Assembly: GCA_000499405.2 (NCBI GenBank)
Contig: HG738137.1
Coordinates: 24,141,800-24,205,799 of the forward strand
Length of the DNA: 64,000 nt
Reading direction: 5' to 3'
Origin: Onchocerca volvulus
Taxonomy: Eukaryota > Nematoda > Chromadorea > Rhabditida > Onchocercidae
Both the position numbers and the translations under genes were made by a program. Of the stretch, positions 28,101 to 40,100 are shown one piece after another; position 1 is the first letter of the stretch; each line of letters opens with the position of its first letter. The notes below the pieces were generated by a model. It was given only the letters and a program-made list of their open reading frames with translations. It was not told the DNA's origin and ran no database searches.

Positions 28101-31100
28101 TAGCTTAACCTTATTAGCTTTCATAATTCTATCTAATTTTCTTAACTATAAAATAAATTTTGGCTAAAATCTAGATGGAATTACGACAATGAAAGATATG
28201 GCCTAATGGAATGCTATAATAACAAAAGAAATAAAATGATTTTTAATTATTTAATTAATTTATAACTATCTTATTATTTACTTATCCTTTATGCAAACTA
28301 GGCTCAATTATAAATTAATCTTCTAAAAGGCTTAATTATAAATTAATGCCTCCGAAATATCAAACATTTCGTTATAAATATTTTCGAATTTATCTTTCGT
28401 GTTTAAATAATAATGAAAATTGAAAATTATGTGAAATTATAAAGCTTAATGATTACTTCAGAAAGAAATATATCCATGATCCTATTGGCCAATTCCAATG
28501 ACAATGTTGTCGTAAAAAGAGCCAAGAACCAACTACTAGCATACATACTCGTATCAAAACCCATATTATTGAAATGTGTATACAAATCTGGCATTTGTTC
28601 CTAAAAATTTAATTATAATTAAACATTTTCGATTATTAAAAAAAATATTACTCTAAATGAATGGTTTTTTTTAAAGCAAATATATCAATCAATAATGCAA
28701 TTATACTGTGTAATTAAACTGTGTGATTACACTATTGATTGAAATATATTTGCTTTAAAAACAAAAATTTAAAACTACACATTTTTTTCAAACTTATTTT
28801 AAAACTTAGTTTAATTTTGAAATCATCCTAGATATGAGGCCATCTGTTAAACATCATTCTAGTCAGGTGAGTATTATAACAAAATATCGAGTTTTTTGTT
28901 TATGAATACAAGTTTTTTTTTTTTTTTTTTTAATTCTACATTTTTTCCCTATAAATTAAAATCAAACTAGACATAATACAACTGCATTTAATCAAGAGAA
29001 TTTATTAGGATATTTGATATTTTCATATTTTAACATAAAACTGAACTAATGATAAACTTTATTCATTAAGTTAAGACGCATATTTTAAGCTTTTTTTCAG
29101 AAAGGCCAATTATCAGTTATATTAAATTCATTGATAAATGCTAGAAGTTTTGCACTTCAATATATAAATATTCGACATTAAAAAAAATACAAAGTTCATC
29201 TGTTTTTATTGTTAAAATTTGCATTTTACTTCAATTTCAAATTTTTTTTTTTCAAAAAAAGAAAACTTCAAAAATTTATCAAAAAATGAAATTTATTCAA
29301 TTATTGATAGAAAGGAAAGAAGAAAGAAGAAAACTAACTTGAACAAGGCACTCAAGTTGAAACATACATAAACCTAATTCGGTCATTGTAGGTTTAAATA
29401 ATTCTCTTAAACGGTATGTTTCCATCAAACGTATAAATACCGCAAATGCTTCTTCTTCAGGCATCTAAATCAAAATTATTAAATTAATAATAATAGGTCA
29501 GAAGATTTTAAATTAAGAGCTAAGTAAAGTGAAAAAAATCCAAATTATGGATCACTACTATCTTATCAGTATTGATCTTTCGGATGCCATTCAAACGTTG
29601 GCAATTGAAAAGACCCAATAATTCGACCTCTTTCATTTAATTTTCAACTTTAATGCGTGATATAAAAAAAAAAAAAAAAAAAAAACTATAACTTGTAGTA
29701 AATACTAAAACATATGAAAATTCTTTGCCAATGTCGGGTAACTTGTGATTCAAAGGAGGTATAAATGAAATAGAATTAGATCAGTGTATGATCTAATAAT
29801 TTTTATAAAAATTAAAACTTTTTCCACGTTAATTAACACTTAATAATTAATTATACCTGTAATAACAATTGTCCAACAATAAAGGCACTTCCTTGACAAT
29901 AGCCTACTTCACTGTCATGAATACTATATGCTTTAATAACATTAAAAAGAGCTTGTTGTCCACGACCATTATCCTTGAAAAATTCCAATTCTGGATATGT
30001 TCGTGGAATATCACGTAATATTACCTGTAACAATAATAATATTTAATTTATTTTATAAAAATTAATCAATAATCTATTTTCAGATCATCATCTTAATTTT
30101 GACTACCTGTAACAATGATATATAATTTAATATGCAAATTTGTAAAAATTAATCATTAATCTATTTACGAACTGTTACTTTAATTTTAATTATAATAATT
30201 AATGAAAATAAATATTTACTTTTTCATATGGTGATGATCGCCTCATACAATCAGCATAAATATCATGAATTAATGATACATTTGCATCACTTAATAATTG
30301 CCAAGCTATCGTACGAAAATGTTGAGGAATACCACGACGAACAAGTTCCTTGAAATTAATTATTTAATTAGAATAATTAAATATAATCATTATTTCTTAA
30401 CATATTATATCTACCAAAATTAATTTTAAATTCTGATGTTATTTTTATTACTTTTTAAAATTTATTTTAAATTTTGATAGATATGATATGTGAAATCAAA
30501 ATTTGATACAGTTTTTGTTTTTTGATATATATTTCATAATTTTTGCCAAAATAAGAATAAGCATTATTTTTAGATAAAAATGATACCTTTTAACTTTTTA
30601 TAAAACTGCTTTTTTGTTTCCACATTTTTTTTTTTAATTCGAGTTCAAAAATTCTTTCTAATTATAAAAGTAAGAAAAAAAAATCGAAAAAAGAGAAAAA
30701 AAATTTCGAAATCATTTAAAAATTTGAAATTATCAAAAAACGCATGATATTCTTATTTTTCCGGTGGAAATTTAAAAGATCTCAATCAAAATTCTTTTAA
30801 GTTTTTTCAAGCATTTCATTTTTAGCATTTAATTCTTTTAAGTTTTTTTTCCTAATTCTTTCAAACATTTGACTAATAAATTGGATTATATGAACTATTC
30901 ACAAATCCACAAAATATCATTTTTCTTGAATGATAAATTGATTACTTCCTTTAATAATATCAGAAACCTTAAACTATTTTTGATAATAGCAGAAACATGA
31001 AACCTTAATATAATTTGGCCTTTTACGAATTTCCATTTCCCAATTTTTGATTAGATTCCCCCAAATAGCCCAAAGATCCAAGTCCTCATCATCCTCTGCC

Positions 31101-34100
31101 GGTACACTATTTTCTCGTGATTTATTTGACCTGAAATACATTATTCATTCTGGAAGTATTTCTGATGCAAAAGATAGAATTTACTTATTCGATTATTCAG
31201 AGTGCCTAGATAGCCTATATTATTTAGGTATTGTTTTACTTGAAGCAAATTTGGCTTCTTAAGCCTTGGTTTTTTAATTTCATGTAAAAGAATAAAGGAT
31301 TTCATATGTCATCAGCAATTCGAAACTGCAGAATTCGTTAAGATTTTTAATTTCAAATTTTAATTTAAAATGAAGTTGAATCTATGCTAACTTACACATG
31401 GAAAACCTTTGAGAGCAACATTATTTTCATGGCAATACATTAAATGGCCTAACGGTAAGATCATTTCTTTTAGATAGTTGGCTTCAAAAAGAAATGGAAT
31501 AGCAGGGGAAAAATAAAGTAAAATGAAAAGATAAAATAAAAATTTCGCAAAATTTGAATAGTAAAATAGTAAAATTTTAAATTGAAATTATTAAAATAAA
31601 AATTCGACATAATTGTGGTGCATTAACTGATAGCTTTAGCCTCTGATACAATTTAAATTTCGGAATATTTCATAAAATAAATAAAATTTAAGATATAAAT
31701 AAATAAATACCTCGGGCTAAAGCTATCAGTTAATGCACCACCCGAGCTACTTGAACCGGTTCGTATCGATGCGACAGATCGAGAATCAAGTTCATTCGAC
31801 GTATTCATCTGTTTCATCTTCATCAGCATTGAAACAACCGGTTCCGGTACCGTTTCGTTTAATTCAATATCACTGGCACCAGCACCAACACCACTACAAC
31901 CACCACTATTCTTGCTATTTACTGAACAAGTAGCACCACCGATTTCTGCTATTCCAACTGTTGTCGAAATAAGCGATTTACTACCACTCGACAATGATTC
32001 GTTCAATATTTCTGAAAAAAAAACAGAAAAAATCATTTTTAATTCAAATTAATAAACATATTCCAATACCAAATAAATATGCTATTAATAATTGCAAAAA
32101 AAAAAAAAAAACTAAATTAAAAAGTTTTTTCCAAAAAAAAAAGAAATATTTTGGTGCAAAAAAAAATATGCAAAAATGTAATTTGAAAAAAAAAATCAAT
32201 AAAAATTAGCCTAATAAATATTGAAGAAAATAGGAGGGAAAAGATGCAAAAAAAAAAAAGATGAAATATTGTCATAATCAAAGTAATATGATTTATAAAT
32301 AATTGCGGACTAATTAATATTAAGATTTTGGTAACTAGGAAAAAAAGTTCAATTCGATAAAGTCGATATCCAATATTTCAATCTTTCTTTCTTACACATA
32401 AAAACTCTCTCTCCCTCTTTCTCCGTCCATCTCTCTGTTAAAATTATAAAAATGATAGCTTATATGAAAGAAATCAGCCAAAAAAAAATCTTTTTTTTCT
32501 TCAAAATTAACATAAATTTATAGAATAATTCTAATGGTAAATCATATGAATTGATTCCTGGATTTGGCTTATATTAAATTCTTCTAAATTATCAAAGAAC
32601 GAATCCTTAAATTAGGTCCTGGCCTAAATTCTCTCAAATCATCGGCAAATTAATCTTTAGGTTTGACACTTCCTTAAATACTTTTAATTAACGATGAACG
32701 GATCCTTCGGTTTGAAATTTACTTAAATTCTTTTAATTGTCAGTGACTGAAATTTGACTCGTATTAAATTTTCTAGATCATCAAAAAAAGGATCGTTTGA
32801 ATTGACCCTAGGCTAAATTTTCCAATTTATTGATGAAATCAATCAATGAACTGATCCATGGACATGATTCTTATTAGAATCACCTGCAAAAATATACATT
32901 GCTCATCATCCTTCTGAATGATTGTTGTTGATGATATTTGCCGAAAATGTGATAAATAAATGAAATGAATTTACAGGTTGTTGATAATTTCGAAAAAAAA
33001 GGAATTTTTTTAAAAAAAGACAAAAATGATGTGAAATGAATGTGAAGTGATAGGTAGAAAAAAAGAAAGGAAAAAGAAAAAAAGAGATCAAAATACCGAA
33101 CGCTAAGAGAGATAAAAAGAAAAAGAGGGATCAAACAATTTTAACCTAATTTTTCACCAACAAAAAAATTGATCAAATTTTTCATTTTCTTCAGCCAAAA
33201 ACTTTTTCGAAATTAAGATTAATTTATCCTAAATTCGCCAATTTTTATTGTATTCAAGGAGAAGTTTAAATATAAATTGCTTTTTTTTTTTTTTGTTTAA
33301 AACTTACGTTTTCAACAATTAATTTTCATTACGACAAAATTGATTGCTTTTTTGTTATTTAAAATTATGTAAGATTGAAATTACTATAAATTTGAAATTT
33401 AAAAAGATTTTTACAACAAATGCATCTCTATTTTATTATAATAAATCTTTTATTTTGGCAGTTTTGTTTAGAAATAGCTATGAATTTCCTACTTTTTTTA
33501 AAGGAAAAGGAGACAGGAAATGAAAAAAAGTTTGTTACCATTAGATTGAAAATCATTGGTTTTTAGTAACTTTGACTAAACAATAAATTTCCCATTTTAA
33601 GTTTTAGCTAAAAAATTATGAGTATAAAATTGGAAGAATGAAGATCTATGATCGTATCATGGCACTTTACTCGTCAATTAATTGTCACTTAAATTCAATT
33701 CAATAAATTAATAAATTACGAAACTTGAAACGAATGATTTCATCTTTAAATAATTTCAAATATGACGACAAATAGATAGTCGCGACGAATAAGATCGCTT
33801 CAATTTTCATGATCTCATTAATTAATAAACAAGTGAAATAATTACTAGACTTTGCAAAAAAAATAAATAAATAGTAAAGTGATTTTTTTGCCTTTTTTTA
33901 AATAAAGAAACAATTTAAAAAAAACAGGTAAAATAAAATTCTTTCAAATAAGAATACAAAAATAGCATATATGTAAATTATTTCCTATAATTAAAAGAAC
34001 AGATAAAATCTAGTGCCTAAAATTACTTTAAATAAAAATACAATAAACAACAACATATGTGCAAAATATTTGTTATAACTAAGAAAACAGATAAAATTTA

Positions 34101-37100
34101 AAATTTAAAATGACTTGAAATAAAGACACAACGAGGAATAACAAATATGCTTTCATATTTTCATCTACTTCTATTTAATTTTTATTTCAAAGCAAATATT
34201 TGCAAAGAATGAAGCGTTCGAAAATGAGACATACTTGCAAAAATACAGTATATATGCAAAATATTTATTATAAAAAATAAATGAATAAAAAAATAATTAA
34301 AGGTTAAAAACTAAAACAGCCTAAAATAAAAATGCAAATAAGCAATAACATGTATTTTGCTTTTGTATTTTCAATTATTTTTATTTAATCTTCATTTTCA
34401 AACAAATTATTGTAAAGAATGAAACGATCAAAAATGGAAAATATTTGCAATCATCCAATACATATCATGTAAAACATATTTTTATTTGGCTCATTCATTT
34501 TCAGATCATTCTCCCATTTCACGAAATATTTTCATTTGCTGCCGAAATTTATCGATTGCTACGATTACGGCACGGATTAAATTTTTCAATGTATTTTTCA
34601 TACGATTAATAATTTCTACCATAATTATCAGCATTATTACTATCCACATTGTAATACGGTTGTTTGCCTGATGATGGATGTAATAAATTTAAGGATTGAT
34701 GTAAAATCATATCTGACATTATTTATAAACTTAAAAATTTGATGATAATATTGTTATCAGGCTGAAATAACACCATAATAGTACTATTTGATGATAATGT
34801 CATTTTAAGTCCAAAGTAATATCATGATACTATTTTTGATGGTAATATCGTTATTAGGCTCATGGTAATATCATAATATTATCATTTGATCAGGCTCAAG
34901 GTAATACAGTAACATTACCATTTCCAAGGTGATACCATGACTAATACTATCAAATATAGTATTACAATCGGGCTCAAGCCAATATCGTAATACTACTTTT
35001 AATGGTAATATCAAAGTAATGCTGTATATTATCATTTGATGATTTCTGATATTTTGCTTGAATTACATTTCATCTCTATATTTAGTTTACTTGATGAATT
35101 ATTTATAGTGGCATGCATTTAAGTTGCTAATTATATTATCTATATGAATGTGCTAGCTGGATTAACCTAGCTCCGCACTAATCTATGTAAATAAAAATGT
35201 AAATGTTCGTTTGTTAAAATCTTAAATCTCCGAAAGTTTTTAAACACACGCCTTATCTATATTTATTCAAAGTCTTAGATATCAGAAAGTCCTTATCTAC
35301 TGTTTTGAAATTCGAATACACGCATGCTTTATATACACGCGTTGTTATAGCTCAGTTTGGTTAATTTTGGAAAAAAAAAACTGATACTTTGTAATTTGAT
35401 TTGTAATTTGGTTGGACTGGAGATTGATTCTTGTAGTAGTGATTTGGCTAAATCAGCAATAGGTGTGAAGAGCTTTTTGTGCTTTGCGTAATAGAGATAA
35501 ATGCGATTCGTCGTAACAAGCAATTATCAGAGAACATCCAGGCAAATTGAACACTAGGTCATTTTTTCCTTTATTGCTGATGGAGAAGAATACTATTCAA
35601 GTGAATTTTCGGATTGTTGCTATTATTGCGTCGCTAGAAACTGGCGAACTGCAATCCCTGAAACTCCGAACTGTTGTTATTGCTGCGTCAATCTTTGTCG
35701 TTTATCTATGAATTGGAGCGTTTTGACGATAAACATGTTTTTCGTCCCTTTAAAACTATGTTACGCTACTTGACCTTTAGTATTTCTTGTTTACAATAAT
35801 TGTCGTAGCATATTTGACATTTTCCAACTTTCGCCCTCATTTAATATGTTTAATTTTACAATACCTGCGAGTATACAATATTTTTTATTCTTCCATTGTC
35901 TGTGTAGATATAGAGATTGCCTGGTTTGCCAACTCTAGAACATGCAACAGTGAGAAGTAATCGTCTCTAGATCTAAACCGCACAATTTCAAAGATTAGTT
36001 CTGAACTTTTTTGATGGTGAATGCAAACGCTAATTGAATTGGGAATTGCAATTTCTTAAACTGAAATGGTATATCCATTGGAATCATAAGAATACGCGGA
36101 ATAAAGACATCTTCACCTTTGAAAGATCCTGTCAAAATTGTTGCTTCTACGACGTTGCTCATTAATTTCTTTACTGGAAGCCACGTGCCGTTGCAAAGTT
36201 TTGGCTGGTTGATATTTCGCAACATGATAATTGGCACGTCGATTTTCAATTTCAATACGTGCAGTGGCATTCCTAACAGATTGAATGAATTCAAAAATTC
36301 TATTGGATAATTAACGGCTTCATCTGTTTCCACAATAATATCGACGGACTTGTATGTGACTGTCTCGCTTTGAATGTTAGACTGAATAATATTGTGTAGT
36401 CCATCGAATTAATTATGAATCACCACCTTTGTTCTTGGCCGCAAAAATAGTTCGTCCACTCAGCCAACAGTGATCCTTATAATTGGTTTGAATATCGGAA
36501 AATACTTTTTTAAATAACTCTTCTTTTGAAGTTACTAAATTGCAGAAGTTATGAGACAATGAAATTCGTTCTGTGGTCAGATCAACCGGTATCTTTTCGT
36601 TCCAATTTCTAGCAGTTGATGTGAGAATATTATGGTTGATCCTGAACGCGCATATCTGTAATTAATTTTAACGTCTTTACGCGTCGTCACAAAGTAAAAT
36701 ATTTCAGATAAGCATTTATTTCGACCGCTGATGTCGATCAAGGAATTACAGATAATATTTGCCTGAAATCTCCAGCAAACAATATTAATGCATTCTAAAT
36801 GGCCTGATATTTCCACCGAATTTTGCAATGATCGATCAAGAGTCTCGGCAGATTTTTTGTACATCATTGTACATTCATCCCAAACACAAGTTTGCATTTT
36901 TGCAATACTTTTCCCATACCAGATGTTTTAGAAAAGTTCATGTAGAAGTTTCAATAATTGCATGTTCAATATCAATTTCAAAGTGGAATAAGCAGTTCTT
37001 CCACCTGGTAGCAATGTTGTTCCGGATGATGCAAAATCTAAGGTTATGTCATTTTGGGATCGAATTGCTGCCAGAATCATCTAATTAGGATCGTTTCACT

Positions 37101-40100
37101 AGTTCCTCCTGACGCATCTAAAAAGAAGCCAATCCTCTTATTGACAGTTTGCATTATTGATCGTAAATGTCTTTTTACTCAAATATTAACTTAGGAATAT
37201 TTGATTGCAGATACAAAAGATCAACCGTATTTTTATTCGCAACGCAAATCTACATCGAACGCAGCAGCAGCAGATCGATTCGGTGATGGCATTTCCAATT
37301 GATTGAGAACTTTGTTCGCGATTTATATTTACAAGTCTTCAACCATTATCAAAGCTTCATGGTAGATTTCTGCAGCGGGATCCATGTTCAACGACCAAAT
37401 TTGATCTTCTGCGTTGATTCTACTGAAAACGAAACAGATTTAAAGCTGCATAACAAGATCGACGTGTTCACAACTATGCATCCTCAAGTCTGACTGCACG
37501 TCGTTCTCTCACATTTGAACCATTCTTTATCTTCGCTTGTTTGCTGATACCTGTTTTTCCTCAGTTTGATTTGCAATTGATCGTCGCATTCCTTCCGCAA
37601 CGCAATCACGATGACCCAAGTTTGATCTTCTGCGAGACATTATTTGGATGAACTAAAGCAAATAGATTGCACCCGAACAGTTCTCAAAATTGACTTATGG
37701 ACTGGTAAAAAAAAAAAGTAGATATGTATAAAAGAAAACATGCGCCCATTCGAAGGCAAGGTTGTATTGAAATTTGAAAGCAATCGATAAAGAATTTGCA
37801 AAGTTACGTGACAAGTAACAGTCTAGGTGCGGTCAATAAATTCACCGCTCATCTACTTCATAAACCAAGAAATAAAAGGAAAACTTAGAACGAATCGTAA
37901 ATATAAAAAAATCTGAAATCTGTTACGCGCCTATTCGAATGCAATGTTGCACAAAAATCTCGGATCAGTCGGCATCCGCTCACTTACAGTTATCTTTCAA
38001 GATGTGATAGGTAGAAAAAAGTAGATATAAAGAAAAAAAAGCATCTATTCGAATGCAAAATTATATCGAAATTCGAAAGCAATCGGTGAAGAGACTACAA
38101 AATTACGTGCCAAATAACAGCAACGATATAAAAGATATAGACATATGATACATGATTTTACTTACTTTTAGCTGTCACAAGTGTGACAGACAAAAAAAAG
38201 GTAGATATGTATAGATAAAAACACATCCCAATTTCAATGCAAAGTTGTGTCAAAAGATTTAAAAGCAATCGACGAAGAGATTGCAAAGTTACGTGCAAAT
38301 AATAGCAATAGTGATTTACGTTGTTATTTATATAGACTGAAATATTATTCAAGCATATAAAATTCGAATTTCATTTAATTTTTCATCTATATGGCATTTA
38401 TAAAATATAAATATATATTGAAATATTGACTAAAAAGTTGGATATATTATTAATTATTAATAAAACTAAATGAACAAATGAAGTGACCTTAAATGAATTT
38501 CATTTATAATTAGTAGATTAAAAATAAAACCAAATTTCATGCTATCTTTCCACTCATCTTTGACATCAAAAAAAAAGGCCTCAGCAAAAAAAAAAAAAAT
38601 GAAAAGAGCCAAATGCCTAAAATATCACGAAGTATTCTTTTTCATTTTTCCCTCCTCACAGAGTATATTTTGTCATCCGTTCTTTTCTCTTTTTTTTTTT
38701 TTGTATATTTTATTGATGACAATGGCAAAATGAGCATTGACTAAACTAGCCCAATATTAGCTTCAAGATAAAATATTTTCTCTTAGCAAAATGATCTGTT
38801 CGTTTTGTTATATAAATGAATTTGAAATGCATGCAGTAATAAAAATATGCATGCAGTAAAGTAATAAAAATATGCACGCAGTAGCAGTAATATAAATACG
38901 TATGCAGTAGTAGCTATATAAATATGCATGCGCAGCAATAATATGAACGTGTGTAAAATGGTGGTAATACGAACATATATACAGTAGTGGTAATATGAAC
39001 ATACAGTAAGGATAATATGAATATGCATACAGTAGTAATAATGTGAATATGCAAACAGTAGTGACATGAACATATATGCAGTGGTTGTAATATGAATATA
39101 AATGCAGAAATAATAATATGCATGTAATAATATAAACATGCATGAAAAATTGCATAAAACATTATTGAAATTTTGAACATTAATTGATGAAGTTTAGCTT
39201 ACTCTCTTACTGCAATTTTATCTTAATTATTATGGGAACATTGGGAAAGGAAAGCATTAGATTTGAACTATTGATGGTGCAGTTTAAATAGACTCTTCCC
39301 CTTTCATTTATTTTTTATTATAGCGCAATAATTGTTAATGATCGCGATAATCTTTTGATGACATCTTAATTTAAGATGTTATTCAATTTTGATTTATTGA
39401 TGATATACAGTTTAGGCAGATTATTTCCTCAACTATTTATCATTTGAGGAAATAATCTGCCTAAACTGTATATCATCAATAAATCAAAATTGAATAACAT
39501 CTTAAATATTTTTTTATCATAGAGTAATAATTGTTAGTCAGTAAGATAATTGCATTAATTTTGTGACAATGTCTTGATTTGAAGTAATACTTTTTGAAAT
39601 GAATTTTGTCGGAAAAATCTGAAAAATATGATTGGTTCAAACAAGGAACGTTAAAACTTAAGAAACGCGAAACAGTTCTAAATGGACCAACAAGAATAAA
39701 CATGCTTACTGCCAAAACAATAAATAGAAAGATAAATATGTTTCCCGCCAAAAAGACAAACATGTTTACTAACAAAAGATAAACATGTTTACCGCCAAAA
39801 TGCTCCGGACAAACAAAACGAGGTCGACCAATTATGAAGCGACAAATTGGAGATCAGGAAAGGAGGAGCCCCGAAATGATATATAAGATTCGGATTTTGA
39901 AGCAGATGGATTTCCCAACAAAACTTTTGCTACGAGTTCTCTAATAGTTTTCTACATCAGTTTATCCAAAGACCAGGACAATAAATCGACAATCGAGGCT
40001 GAGTATCCGTCTATCTAGTAACAAAGATTCGTTTCTGTTATATCAATTGAAAATCAGCTTTTCCCACAGATTTAAGATGAGCTATTTGATTTTAATCTAT

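Larger units (their letters stand above)
35182..38330 (-). mobile_element. decayed Helitron-type element (rolling-circle transposon)
   Basis: The segment is richer in G+C than its surroundings. It contains a minus-strand PIF1-like helicase relic, is flanked on the left by a palindrome and a TCTATGTAAATA-like start, and on the right by three degenerate copies of an AAAGTTACGTG-type tail. Edges are inferred, and no Rep/HUH domain was recognised. The open frame 35329-35523 (minus) lies downstream of the helicase stop and is unassigned. Confidence 0.65.

Noticed and set aside
32880..33134. Phe/Leu/Ser-rich open frames
   Set aside because: A/T-rich low-complexity frames without splice sites or similarity.
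34486..34671. 61-codon plus-strand frame
   Set aside because: Opposite-strand shadow of candidate exon 1b, Ile-rich and unrecognised.
36119..37493. Plus-strand frames of 63-86 codons
   Set aside because: Shadows of the Helitron helicase relic on the minus strand.
38783..39180. Three overlapping 88-118 codon frames rich in Tyr, Ile and His
   Set aside because: They are products of a 27-30 bp minisatellite lacking stops on the minus strand; no start context, splice sites or family similarity.
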